A stretch of 64,000 nt of DNA. Origin: Certhia americana (lineage: Eukaryota; Chordata; Aves; Passeriformes; Certhiidae). The stretch's first letter is position 1; every line of letters starts with the position of its first letter. The translations under genes and the position numbers were made by a program. Shown here piece after piece: positions 12,425 to 25,254 of the stretch. The notes under the pieces are model-generated. The model worked only from the letters and a program-made list of their open reading frames with translations, did no database searches and was not told where the DNA came from. The stretch covers positions 16,649,203 to 16,713,202 of the forward strand of contig CM031869.1 of NCBI GenBank assembly GCA_018697195.1. The letters are read 5' to 3'.

Positions 12425-15400
12425 ACCTTTACAAACATTTTATTCCTTCTCTCTGGCTCTCTTAGGACACAAAGCTCAGGTTAAGCAGGAATAAATGCAC
12501 ACTGTGAGGGATGCACAGCAATTTAACCAGCACTTCAACATGTGCTTTAACTTTGAACATGTGTTCAAAGCCCCTGATCTCTGTAGGACTGAAGGACACT
12601 TAAGAGCTTTGCAGAGCAGGGAATGGTTATGGGATTACACATCCATTTAGGCTGGTGTGTGTGCTCCAGTGCCTCCCAGCACAGACAGCAGATAAAGAGC
12701 CTGATAGCTCAAACAATCAAAGTGCTTAAGTTCTGTGTTCAGAAATACTTTCCATAATACCTGGCATTACAAAGAGGATGTAGGTCCTAATCTGTTCTCA
12801 TTTTTCCTCAGCCATCTGTTGCTTCTTGGATTTACAACTTTTAAAACAGACTGACAAATTAAGGAAATTCTTGTCTAATTAACATTGAAGCTTTCAGCCT
12901 TATCTGTGGCTTTTCACTGCTGTTAGCACAGGAAAGACATTCCCACTATCTAAATAAGCTCACTTTTCCCAGCCATTGCCGTGTCCTTTGAACATTCATT
13001 TTAGACCTCTGAGAGTAAGTGGAAAAAGTTTGACAAGGCACTTTAAAAGTCAAGCTGAGCTTCTGTAAGAACACTGGGCTGCCATGGCAGATGGATGGAG
13101 ATGGGCTGTTGGTTTGGGATTGTTTGTGGGTTTTTTTCACTGGAAAGCAATGCAGGATAACAAATGATGCAGGATCTTTAAAGAGCTGTTCTTCTCAGGC
13201 ACTCAGGGAGTAAAAGATGATCTGTAACCAAAGCCAGGTGCAGAGGGCAAAACCCCACAGATCCTTCACCTCCTAATGTCACCCTCAGGACAGCCAGCTC
13301 TCCTCTTAGGAGAAGTTTAGGGATTTACTGTCCCAATTCCCTCCTGCTGCATGAAGCAAACAGGCCAGACCCTTCCCCAGCTCCATTCCCTTTGCTGGAC
13401 AAAGCTGCTGCCCCTCGAGGTCTTTCTTCAAGTGAGGGACAAGTTTAGAAGGAAACATTTCCACAAAGCCCCACATGACTCTATCAAACAACAATTAATA
13501 TATCTGCCTCCAGTTTCCTCAGTATTCTACTGGCAGAAATATTTAAGGGAATTATAAAGAAGAACACTTCTGTGTCCATAGAAATGGGATTTTACTTTGA
13601 GAACTATATTCGTCTTAATTAACAAAAACATGTTCAATCAGTTAGGCATTTTGAATAACCAAATGAAAGGAACTCTAAAGAACTGATAGATCAAATATTA
13701 TTATACAGATCAGTGAGAGAATTTAAATTTCCACTTCTCTGAAGCAATTAAACTTTTCTAATGTATACAGCAGAGAATACAATGTGGTTTTCACTGCAGG
13801 AACAAAGACTGCACTGAAAAGAATAACAGCAAAATTTTCTGAAGGCCCTCATGACCTTATAATCAAAACTTGATTTTTTGAGTAAAATCATACTTTCCCC
13901 ATGTCTGTCAACAGAAAAATAAGACTTTGATTCTTAAGTAATCTCAAAGTTATTATTTAATCTGCCCTAAAGCTTTATTGAAAAGTCAGAAGAAAACACA
14001 AACTAAATTGTATGAAATGTTTTTCCCTGTAAAAAAACCGGTGACTAAAGGCAAAGCAACACAACCTGAGTCATTTGTGTCTCCCCCTGCCGTGAACAGC
14101 CCTGCAGGGCTCAGCTACAGCCTGTGCTGCTCCTGCCTGGGCACACCAGGGCAGGGTCCAGCTGGGGCTGGAAATCCCAGCTGGAACAGGATAACCTGGC
14201 ACTGCTCAGCATCTATTTCATTCCTGGTCCAGGATCCCACATAAGTGATTGCCTATGGTTCAATGAAACAATGAAATAGGGCAAAAAAAGTCACACCTCA
14301 GTTATCCTCAAAAAAGAGGAGAGATTTCAGGGGGGTTGTCTATATATAGAGAATAAAAATGACTAATCTCCTCTGGCCACATCTTGCTCAGACTTCTGCC
14401 AGTTTCTGCCAGTTTTGGTCACCTCATGTTAAAGCAGAAAGATAGAAAAACGAGTGTCAGAGGGTCTGGTGTGTATTAAAGGCACTTCAGTCAATGAATA
14501 GAGCAGCAGGATATGACAGATTTTTATTAGAAAAAAAGGGAAAATGCCATTTAGAGGAGGGAAGGCAAAGTTGGGCTATTTAAAAGTGCCACAAGGCTGG
14601 GAAGATGCACTTAACGCAGCAGAGACTGGGAGAGGATTCCTGGTAGAGACACAAATTATGGGTGTGGACAAGGAGGTCAGCAAAGGGTAAATGTGGTGCA
14701 GGAAACTGCCAAAGGCTCAAAACAAACTCTCTGCTGCGGTTTGCTCCTATTAGTGCTGGGACAATGACAATTTTTCATGAATATTGAGAAAGCAAGTTCA
14801 CAAATGAGCCCTGAGAGTGTCAAGCAAAGTCAAGAAGAGTTACTTTGGTGACTGTGCTCTGGGAGGGTTTGGTTAAATGTGTAAGAAAACTCAAGTATGT
14901 GAGAGCTGTCACTCAGTCCAGGACCAACCAGCAGATCCCACTGTGCACACATGCTTGGAGTCATTTCCATGCTGAAGTTCCTTGGAAAAAAAAAAAAAAA
15001 TAATAAAGTTCAGTACAGCCTCTGTAGGCACAGGTAATTTTTAGATCATTTTGGTGATATTGCCACAAAGAGAAGGAAGTGTGAGTTTCCCCACAAACGC
15101 TGTTTTTTTTCCAAGTGATCACTTGACCAGCAATGTGATCAAGCATTGTTATAATTTAAACCATGGTAAAGCTCAATATCCCAAGCTGACACCTCACGAC
15201 ACACTAATGTCTACTGAGTTTATCTGACAGATACATAGGGGTCATACGGGGGTGAGGGGGAGGAAATTCTGACATGGAAAGAGAGATAAGCATGGTAACC
15301 TGGTTATATCTATTCAGCCCCACACTGGCAATAAATACAGTCAAGACCTGCACATCAAGGGATAAAGGACAGCCCTGGGAATCACTGTGCTTTCCACTCT

Positions 15401-17729
15401 CATCTCTCATGTTAGATCAGGGACTCACAACTGGCTGCTGAGTTTTCTCCTTTTGTGTTTTTCCTTGGCAGATGAAGAGCCATGAGCTGTTTTCCCCTTG
15501 GCTGCTCCCTCTTTACAAATAACACAGGCTCAAAACCAGATAAACTCATGGGTGCACCTGGTGGCACATGGTCCCTCACCTTCGTAAAGCTCTTCCTTGC
15601 TCTGAAGGGCTGGAGCTTTGTTGTCCTGCTGGTCGCTGCACTTCGTTAGAGAACCTTATTCACCTGCTACTTTGGGTCTCCCATTCACCACTCATGGAGT
15701 GCAAATAGGAAGACTGAGGAAAGTACTTTTTAAGTACTTTTTATTCAACTTTACTTAGATGGCAACTTTTCCCAAATTGTTTATCAAGGCTAATTTACAG
15801 CTGGCAAACTAACAAGTGCATCAAGGGATTTTAAAAAAAAACAATCCAACTCCTTTAGGCTGCAGCCCTGAAGAGCTGTTCTCCTGTTCAGGTCAAGTTC
15901 TCCTGCTGCTGCTCACAGGCTGAGGTGAGTGGCCTGTCCCTATGTCATAATTCCCACCAGCAGGAATGATGGTGAGCCCTGGAAATGCCCAAGGGGGCAT
16001 TTCAGCCAAACAGGCTCTGAGAAGGAGGAAAGCAGCTCAGTTTGTTCCAAATCTCTTGCTCTAATGGTTTCCAGTGCAAGGTATTTTCTGACTCCACTGA
16101 ATTTCAGAGTCATGAGCAGCCACCCCTCAGCTGATTTACTGTGGGAAAAGAGCCACTGAGCAGAAAACCAATCAGCTTCTAACTGCAAATGAGGCATCTG
16201 GAGCGTCACTGGGAGGAAAATAAAGTAGTTACTACTCCATTTCTTGATTATGTGTTCAAGGACTCTGGCAAGTGCTGCTTCTGCTTTGAAACACAATGTG
16301 TTTCTGCTTTTTACCCTCTGTCTTTCTTTTAAGCTCCCAATGTCCTTCTAATTAGACAAACTTTCACTAAGCAGAGAGAAATTATACGACACATTAATTC
16401 CAGAACATGCATTAGTAGTGGCTGCAACTTCTTCATGTTAGGCAGATGTTGTGTTTAAAGTTTCCCTCCCTTTTGTCTTCTGTAGCTCCCAGCACAGACT
16501 CCACTGGCTTTGAGTAATCACCAGATGAGTTCATTTTGCCATTTGCAAAACACACAGCGGGTGCTCTCCAGATTCTGGGCAATCAGGAGCAGACACACAG
16601 CACTGAGCCGTTACCTCTGCATCATGTTTGTGCTTTGTATTTTCATCAGCAGCCACTGCATTTGTCAGGGTTTCTCAGCAGCCACAATTATTCCATACAG
16701 CCCTGGCAGGCTCCTGAAAGGAGCTGGGTCCTTTACAGGAGATAATGTAAGCTTTCGGCTTGCTTGGAGCAGGTCACTTTGGGAAGCCTCCAAACTCACT
16801 TCAAAATATTTCCTGCCTGTGCCAGAAGCTGCTTTTGAAGTGCTGTGCCCAAGCCACAGGCACTCGGGTGCCAGGATGCTGCAGCAGCCCAGGGCAGGAA
16901 GCGTGTCAGCACTATTGCCCAAAAACAGGGTGGGGAGGAGTGAGGAGTGGTGCAGACACTGGGAGTGGAAAATCAGCTGACACGGCCCAGTGCTAGAAGC
17001 AGATCGGGGATGGGTCAAATGACATCCATTCTACTCTCAAGATCAAACAAGGCTTTATTCTTTCATATTTTTGGCCCTGCATGTGAGAGCATGCTGCAAT
17101 ATCATGCTTTTTTAAGTGGAATATGCAGGAAATTGTATTTGAAGGGCCTGGCATTTACGGTATTTTTATGAAGTTCTCCTTCCCCTTTTGCTTTTCATCT
17201 GTTTTCTACAATTTTTTTCAGCATGATTTCCTTCTGATTTATTGTTCTATTTTTCTATTTTTAAAATAAGAAATATTTCCACTCCAAAGTTTTTAGTGTA
17301 ATGCACATGAAAATTAGCAATGGACAAACCTCAAGCTCTTTAGAGGTCTCATCTGGCTGGAAGAAACATCCAGAAGTTCAGAGGCTTATCCAAAGGTAAT
17401 CTGAAAATTTCCAAACCTCTTAGTCTAGACAGAGCTATAGGAACCCGCTGGCTCAGGACCCCACCACAGGCTGGGCTTGCCTTTCACTGGCTGCTCACTC
17501 CCCGAGCATCCAGGAGCAACTTTGAACAATTCCATGCTGAAGAGCACACAAGGTGTGCAAACACACTCTTAACCTGGCTCTTGGAACACTGTTCCACAAG
17601 ACAACAAACAGATGTTTGGTTTCACTGGAAATGGCTTAAAACATCCGCCTGAGGCATTTTCTTACCAGAAATGCTTTGGCAGATTTAAGCTCCATGGTGT
17701 GATTAAAATTTATTATCCTCCTTCATCTG
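12425..17729. other. Non-coding stretch, no gene seen
   Basis: There is no recognisable gene or transposon in this 5.3-kb interval. A 15-base A run at 14986-15000 runs straight into TAATAAAG. It could be mistaken for a processed transcript tail, but no matching body or target-site duplication is visible. The 17010-17190 segment has the balanced, non-repetitive texture of a possible conserved element. Confidence 0.5.
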
Positions 17730-18050
17730 AATCACAGAATCACGGAATGGTTTGGTTTGGAAGGGACCTTAAAGTCCATTTTGTCTCCTGCCATGGTCAG
17801 GGACACCTCCCACTGTCCCAGGCTGCTCCAAGCTCTGTTCAGCCTGGCCTTGGACACTGCCAGGGATCCAGGGGCAGCCACAGCTGCTCTGGGCACCCTG
17901 TGCCAGGGCCTGCCCACCCTCACAGCGAGGAATTCCTGCCCAATATCCCATCTCTCCCTGCCCTCTGGCAGTGGGAAGCCATTCCCTGTGTGCTGTCCCT
18001 CCATCCCCTGTAAATTGTCTCTCTCCATGTTCCTGGTAACTCCTTCAGGG
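17730..18050 (-). mobile_element. CR1 LINE, 3' end, 5'-truncated
   Basis: The plus strand starts with 'AATCACAGAATCACGGAATG', reverse-complement terminal octamers, followed by 'GTTTGGAAGGGACCTTAAAG', 'CAGGGACACCTCCCACTGTC', 'GGCCTTGGACACTGCCAGGG' and 'GGGCACCCTGTGCCAGGGCC'. It extends through 'CCAATATCCCATCTCTCCCT' to 'TTGTAAATTGTCTCTCTCC' style sequence. It aligns by eye over nearly its whole length with the copy at 8.4 kb but is closer to the consensus, so it is probably younger. All open frames in the interval (up to 138 codons) are products of this repeat. Confidence 0.92.
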
Positions 18051-20146
18051 TGGGGAAGACAGGATGGTGAGGACGAGGAAGGACTCACCTGGAACAGGCA
18101 CATACAAGGTGACACAGCTTATAGGTCAAATTCTACAGTGATTATGAGGTTTTGCTTCAATATTCTGTCCTAGGCAACGTTTACTTCAAAACTCCCTGAG
18201 CTCATAGTGCTGAATGTATTAAAACACCTCAGTGAGCTCCACAGCTGACAAAGCTGATGATAAAATACCTCAAATAACCTACAATTAATCACCAGAACTA
18301 CATCCAGCAGACATCCCATGGCTGGATTTGGGAACAGGCCTGAAGTTTCCTGAGCTTTGGCAACATTCTGGTTATGCTTTGAAGCACAAGGACCTTTTAC
18401 CACCTGGATTCAAAGGCTGTCTCAAAGGCTTTGGTTAGGATTTTTAGTTAAACTGCGGGAGAAGAGGGGCTGAAATGAGAATGTGCTTTTCTTGAAGCTT
18501 TCACATTCTCCTCAGTGTTCATTTATCAACAATGCCCGCCAGCCAGCTGCCAGGTCTGTGAGACCAGCAAGACAAAAAGCTCTGAGTCTTGCTCCAATAA
18601 TCCAGAAAAATGCCATATATTGGATTAAACAATAGCCAAACATCTCAAATCCTTAAAGAGATGATAAACATTCCTGAAAGACCAATCCTGAATTTATTTA
18701 CATCCACTCAAATTCAGAGCAAAGGGACTGTACAACAACAACAGACACACGAAATACTTTTTCATTTCAGAAAAACCTTATAGCTTAGAAGAGCAGAGGA
18801 CTGGAATCCCAACCCTTCTGCTCATGCTGTCACTCGGAAAGCACATTTCCTCCTTGCTCCTGGCCAGATTCCCTTTATCAAAGGGATTTGCTCAAGCTTT
18901 TCTTGGAAAAGAACTCAACCTCTAAGAGAGTTTTGGTTGTATTTAGGCAGTTTTACCCAAAGAATTTGATATTCAATGCTAAAAAATGAGATCCTTAGGC
19001 AGATTCAGATGTTTGTCCACAGGGTGATAATGAGATGCTGAAAATGGCAAAATTTACTTCAATTGTGTTCTGATTATTTAAAAAACAAACAAACAAACCC
19101 ACAGAGCTCACTACTACTCATTTTACTTTTTTTTCCTCCATTTTCTCTTATCTTGGAACATGACCTTTGCCAAAACCCAGTCCTTACATCAATTTTCCAA
19201 GACAGCTCCAGTGGTGCTGTGTGTGGATTTGCTGCTGGTTTATTCCCTCTCCTGGAAGCCCGTAACTGCCTGTCCAGCTCTAACTGGGCTCTGTGCTGTG
19301 ACGAGGTGAGCTTTAGAAACTGTAGAGTTCTCCAGTCATTCCATCTGCAGGTGGTGCCATGCACAGAACCCCAAGTATGGCTGCAGAGTTCCCAGGATTG
19401 TGTGGGGATTCATTGATACTCAGATGTTCTGGAAGAGAAACCTCCAACACTGGCCAGAAGCCCAGTGGAATTCACTGAGGGTTTGGGTTGGGTCTTTTTC
19501 CCAAAAAAAGTATTTAAAACATTTTTCATTTTTCCAAATATCGACTCAGCTTCCCCCCTCCTTTTTCTAAGGCTTTTCCTCTGAAGTGGATGATGGCGTT
19601 ATGTCTGATCCTGAAATTCCAAACTGAATTATACACCCAGAGCATGGCTTCCCAGAACAGCAACTGGAAGAGCACTTGGCCTTCTCAGGAAGAGGCAATT
19701 TGAATGTCTGGATATGTCTTGGAGCACGTCAGGCAGCAGAACTGCCTCTCCAGCCACGCTGATCCACACACCAGGGATCCCTTTCCCAGCTCACTGTGTG
19801 CAAATATCAGTGACAGGGTTCCTGCCATGGATGGAGACATTGCCCCCCATGGAGGAGGGCAGGAAACACCAATTCCCAAATCCTCAGGCTGCAAACACAC
19901 CCAGCCCCTGCCTTGGGAGGAAACACCTTCCACTGCCCTGGGACAAGCCCTCTCCTACTCTGAGTAGTGAAAGCACAAGTCCAAATGCTATGAAAAACAG
20001 GGAAAAACATCCTTTTTTGGTTGGGGTTTTGTCATGGGATGTGACTCCTCTCCAGCCCCACCTTGCATGATCCTTCCAGGTGCCTCCTGCTCCCAGCACA
20101 GGGGTGGCTCTGACAAGGGCACTGGGTCACTTGTGCCCCAGGGGCA
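18051..20146. other. Non-coding stretch, no gene seen
   Basis: No repeat family or exon is recognised. Open frames at 19.1-20.1 kb occur on both strands with stop-free overlaps and have no protein-like features. A short AAAC-rich run lies at about 19081-19099. Confidence 0.5.
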
Positions 20147-20236
20147 GCTGAGGAAGCTGGGAAAGAAGCCTGGAAAAAAGAAGGACCTTCTGGCTCTGCA
20201 CAACTCCCTGACAGGAGGGGACAGCCAGGGGACCTT
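20147..20236 (+). mobile_element. CR1 LINE internal fragment
   Basis: About 90 bp match the interior of CR1. The 'CTGGCTCTGCACAACTCCCT' and 'AGGAGGGGACAGCCAGGGG' strings closely parallel the CR1 copy at about 24,920-24,962 on the same strand. Both ends are lost, so this is an old fragment. Its preceding part, 'GCTGAGGAAGCTGGGAAAGA', corresponds to the 'GGGAGCTGGGAAGGGGCTCA' stretch of the other copy. Confidence 0.7.
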
Positions 20237-23200
20237 TTCAGAAAACACTGGCAAATACATTAAACAGTCTACAATACATGTAGACTCCAAAGAAGTGCTG
20301 AATGCAGAGCAAAGGCTTTCACCTTGTTCTTTGAAGATCTCCAGGGCTGTACTCCCAGATCAAAATTGTGATTTCCACACACAGTTTTAGGGTTTGTGCC
20401 TTTTCCTTGACAAGAAGAACGATAGTTCTACATCCACTTAAAAATATTCAAACTGACAGAAAAGCAGTTTGCGGAGAGAAAAACAGTGAGATGAGATTAA
20501 TTAACAGCACCAGAGGTATTCACAACCTCCACAGGTACAAAATAACTTCATACAATCTGTTCATTGTCTTTAAAACTAAACTGGTATTGATTGATTGATC
20601 CCAGATGGAAAAAAGCCCACACTAATCTACATCTGGTACAAGTCTGCTCAACCAAATATTGATGAGGAAGAGTTTTTCCTCTGACTCGAGAGCACAATGA
20701 AAGTGTGATTATAAGCAAGGAAATGTGGTACATCCCAGAGAACATGTGTTGGGTTTGTGATGGATTGTGTGTGACACTAATCCCCCAACACAGCAATCAG
20801 AGCATGGACCAGGCACTGGAATAGAGCAGAAAAGGAAAGGAAGAGAACCTCTCTGGTGCTCTGAAATCAAAGGCTTTTCACATAATCTTGCAATTTGCTA
20901 CCTTCTCAAATTCCTTCCACTCCTTTGCCAAGACAAATCAGAGAACATCCACAGAACCAGAGCTGTGCAGCAGAGACCTGGGGTGTTCTCCCTAAATGGG
21001 AAATTCACTGAATCTCTGGGGGTTTTCTATATACTGGCTCTTGAGAACTATGAAGTGGATTCTCTCCAAACTGGAATTCATTGCTGTATGTCTGAGGTCT
21101 AATCCAGCTTCCCAGAAAGGTGCAGGCTGGGTGATTGCTCTCTGTAAAGTCAAGGCAGAATTGCAGCACAAAGTCCTGTGTAAAAAAAGCTTCATCAGAC
21201 ACAAAATACCAGTTTTGGGGAATGATTTCCAAAGCTGATTTTAATCCACCTTTTTCTGATGGATTTTGGTATGTTAAATTCTAATCATCATTGATTTATT
21301 ATGGCTCTCAAACACTTCAGAGCAGACTCTCAGCCCTCTGCCATTTCTGTCCAGGCTGTTGGAACACAGGATATTGTTTTACAAAGAGAAATTTTACAAA
21401 GAGAACTTTGTAAAGACAAAAGCAGACACGAAGCCACCACACAACACCAGGAGCTGCCATGGCCAGAAATACACTTTCCTGACTCCTGTGGATGAGTTTG
21501 ATGGCCCCAGCAGTGGGAGAGGTTGGTCCCCACCACCCATCCCACACCTCTTGACACTACAAACAGCTCAAAGTGCCAGAGAAACTGGTTCTGCTTACAG
21601 GGAAAAGGGGCTGCCCCAGAGTCTTTCTCAGCTGAGGAAATTTGGACTTCCCCAAAGCCCCCCTGCTACAGAGGACAAAGGGGAGACCTCTGCACGGGAA
21701 TATTTAGAAATGAAGCTCAGCCCAAAGCAAATCCCTCTGTGTCCCATTGCCTGGAATTCAGTTGCTCACCTGCCAGGGCCAAATCCTTCCCTGAGCTTAA
21801 GGCAAATACAGCAAAGTTTGTGTGGCTGTGGTTTTCAGCTTGGCATAGAAACCTTCAGAAGTGCCACCCTGAGCATTCTCAGGGATCCAAAGGCCCTAGA
21901 AATCCAAAGGAATGCTGCCATCTCTGCCCCTGCTTTAGAGCAGACTCCTCCTTTCTAAGAATGGTGCAGGAGCTAAACAGGCTCAGACACGGCTGGGAGC
22001 CACGTGGAAGAACCTTGGCTCAGCAGAGGGAGATGAGCCCAGGGCAATCACAGCCCTGATGTTGCAGGAAAGCGGACATTTTCCATTGAATTCTGATTTT
22101 ATTTTGAAAACTACAGAGCATTCCAGGGCACTGGTGAAGCACATCTGTTTGAAGCAGAACTGAAGCACACTGGCTCTCTCCTGTATTTTTTTGGGTGGAA
22201 AGGGAAACTCGGTGGGTCATGGCAGGGTAATCTCTTTTTAATGTAGTTCTCTGTGCAAAATCCACACTGACCCAGACAAAGGCAGACAGATATTAGTGAT
22301 ATTATCTTGCCCACATACAAAAATAAAATATCTATGGTGTTATTAATCTGCTTTGATGACTTTCTCAATGCTGAAACCCTGTGAGTTACCAGGTCTGTTA
22401 AAAGAGACAGAAAATGTATTGCTGGAAATAACATGCAATTTCAAATCCTGGTGTAAGTGTATTTAACCCAAGATACACTTTGACTTTTCTTTGAGATCCC
22501 ACAGTCCCTAATCAAGCTGAATCTAAGCTGAAGATTTGCTGGAGTTCTGGTTTACAAATTAAACTCTTACATTCAATTAATAAAGGACACACTGAGACTG
22601 CCATGCAGTCATCAAGCCCATATATCCCAAATCCACATCACCTGGCCACACGGGAATGTTTTTGCTGACTTTAGGGTGGGTTTGATGGAACACAAGGAAA
22701 GACGATACTTCAAATAGCCCTGAACCTCAGTTTCCAGACCTCCTGAACAGCTTGATTTCAGCCCACCTCACAGATAGCCACTGTAGCTTTTAACCTATTG
22801 CTCATCATGCCTCAAAAGTGTGTTCTAGAGATAAACCTGTCACCTGAAAGGTCTACAGAGGAAGAATTTCACTTTTCCTGAGCCACAGCCAGCGTTTTCC
22901 AAGCGTATGATAATCAAATGCCCCTTTGGAAAGAGCATTCCCTGTCCTGGAGCAGGCACACACATACACCTCATAAAAACTGATTTACAAGTCGAAATAA
23001 GCCCCGGCTCAGAATGCAGATCCTTCCCTGTGGATGCTGCGGAGCACGAGGTGCTCCCCAGATGTGCCTGGAGTAATAAAATGAACCCTTGTAGTAACAA
23101 GGATCAGCTGATTCTGTGGAGCTTCCCACCTCTGTGTTCACACTGTGGGGCACAGTGTGGCTCATCCCAAGGGTAATGGGGGCACTGCCTGCTGGGAACT

Positions 23201-24699
23201 CCTAATTCGCCCTAATTCTACCTCCCAAGGCAATCCTCGGCTCTGCACACCCAGCTCCCAGGGATAAAACAGTTCTCACACACCCCAAATTGTAACTGAA
23301 TACAAAGAAAGTGGGAACTTTCATTTGTAAACTCCCCATTAAATTAACTGATGAGACAGAATTGTCCCTCATTTGGGCACGCTCAGAGCTGGCAAATCTA
23401 TTCTTTGAGAAATAGGAGCTATTCTTCATTCCCTCTGCATCATATTTGGAAATAATTGTACTTGTTGTTCACAAAATGAAGGCAACCCTTTATACAAATG
23501 CTTTTCTTCAGCTGCCATGGTGCAATTTCTGTTTTGGTGAGGGTTTTTTCAGTCTGTGGCTCACTCCTTAAGGCTTAACTTCAGCTAGAAAATGTTCACA
23601 AGTTGTGACTGCTCCAGTCACTGCTTTGACCTCTGACTAACACCCTGCTCCTTGCTCTGGAAAATAATGAATTGCAGGGAACCTTTTTCTAAACACATCT
23701 CCTCAGAGGGAGAGCAGCCACCCCTGAAACACGAGCACTAACCAAACACACCAGCATAAATTACCTCAGTGGGCAAACAAGGAAGAGACAAGAGTTGTCA
23801 AAACACAAAGTGAGTTGTAGTAGATTTGCTAAGTTTTTCTGCTGTTTAACTAACTCTGCCCTTAGCATAGAGGGGGATATTTTTGGAAAGTCTTATAAAA
23901 TCTATTCAGCTGTTTGAGGTAGATGAATGTGGAAAAAAAACCCTCACAGCTGTCAACTTTATTTTTCAGATCTTTTTCCTTTTTCTTTTTTGGTGCTTGG
24001 ATAATTCAAAAATGGCTTTGATTTAGAACTCCAGACTTGGCAAGGGCAAAATGGTAGCCTTGACTGAAAAACAAGAGCAGTGCTTAGAGTTCTGAAATTA
24101 CCAACTTATGGATGCTTAAAGTGACTCCTGAGCCTACCAGGACACCAAGGACAATGCTCTGAACTTGGGCAGGTGCAAGAGCAGCCTTGCAAGGGCTGTA
24201 TTAGAATTTGGAGGTGTGAACTTGGAGTGTTTAAAGTAATCCCAGCTGTGAAATACAGGAAGGGACCATTTAAAAAACAGTGTATTGAAATTGGTACCAT
24301 GATAAGTCCCATGTAAAAAAAAGTCAGGGAAAAACAGCATCTCCTTGAAACACCACACTTAATTTTGTTCATCTTTTTATCTCCACTGAAAAACAGCCTT
24401 AGGTGTGAATGAAAATAAAGTTAATAAATTGACCATGCTGGGAATATATTTTGCCTAGCAGGATGAAGCAATTCCTGGACACCAATGGCTGCACTGGCTG
24501 CTCATTATCAGCTTTTATTTGATTCTTTCCAGCTTAAATGGTTCTGTGAGTTGATACTACCATGGGATTGTGTGTTGAACATAAAGTTAACATCACAGGC
24601 ATTTTTCTACTTCTGTAAACTACAATTTGCTGAAAATGTACAGCCTTTGGTCAGGTACAACTCATTAACTCCATTGTTAAGAATTGTCCCTCTGTTCTC
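20237..24699. other. Non-coding stretch, no gene seen
   Basis: No gene is recognisable. The longest open frames (199 and 178 codons around 21.36-22.06 kb) overlap each other in different frames on the same strand, lack splice-flanked structure and resemble no family I know. A small imperfect duplication of TTTACAAAGAGAA lies at about 21378-21406. The remainder is ordinary AT-leaning DNA. Confidence 0.5.
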
Positions 24700-25254
24700 A
24701 GCACCAGAGGCTACACCTTGGGGACTGTGTCCAGTTCTGGCCCTTCCTGGCCAGAGAGCCCTAGAGGGGCTGGAGCGTGTCCAGGGCAGGGACAGGAGCT
24801 GGGAAGGGTCTGGAGCCCCAGGAGGGGCTGAGGGAGCTGGGAAGGGGCTGGAGCCCCAGGAGGGGCTGAGGGAGCTGGGAAGGGGCTCAGCCTGGAGCAA
24901 AGGAGGCTCAGGGGGGCCCTTGTGGCTCTGCACAACTCCCTGCCAGGAGGGGACAGCCGGGGGGGCCGGGCTGTGTTCCCAGGGAACAGGGACAGGAGGA
25001 GAGGGAACGGCCTCAGGCTGGGCCAGGGGAGGGGCAGGGTGGACAGCAGCAGGAATTTGCCCATGGAAAGGGTGGGCAGGGATTGGAAGTGGCCAGGGAG
25101 GTTTGGAGTGCCCATCCCTGGAGGTGTCCCAGGAAGAGCTGGAGGTGACACTGAGTGCTCTGGGCTGGGGACAAGGTGGGCATTGGACACAGCTGGGACT
25201 GCATGGTCTGGGAGAGCTTTTCCAGCCTTAGTGATCCTGGGATTCTGTGAACTC
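24700..25254 (+). mobile_element. CR1 LINE, long 3' fragment
   Basis: About 555 bp of CR1 in sense orientation. It starts in the 'CAGAGGCTACACCTTGGGGA' and 'CTGTGTCCAGTTCTGGCCCT' region and passes through 'CTGGAGCGTGTCCAGGGCAG' and 'CTCTGCACAACTCCCTGCCA'. It ends with 'GGGAGAGCTTTTCCAGCCTT' and a degenerate 'GATCCTGGGATTCTGTGA' tail. It contains an internal 38-bp tandem duplication. Both long frames here (248 codons plus, 181 codons minus) are artefacts of GC-rich CR1 sequence and start in unrelated DNA. Confidence 0.9.
24797..24886. repeat. 38-bp tandem duplication inside a CR1
   Basis: The unit AGCTGGGAAGGGTCTGGAGC..GGCTGAGGG starts at 24797, 24835 and 24873, giving two full copies and a partial third. 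The first two differ by one base (GGGTCTGG against GGGGCTGG). It is a local expansion within the CR1 body, not a CR1 family feature seen in the other copies here. Confidence 0.9.

Noticed and set aside
14986..15007. A run followed by TAATAAAG as a processed pseudogene tail
   Set aside because: The signal lies after rather than before the A run, and no gene-like body or target-site duplication is present.
24485..25231. 248-codon plus-strand frame (and 181-codon minus frame)
   Set aside because: Most of its length is CR1 non-coding 3' sequence, including an internal 38-bp duplication; it is not a CR1 reverse transcriptase or other protein.
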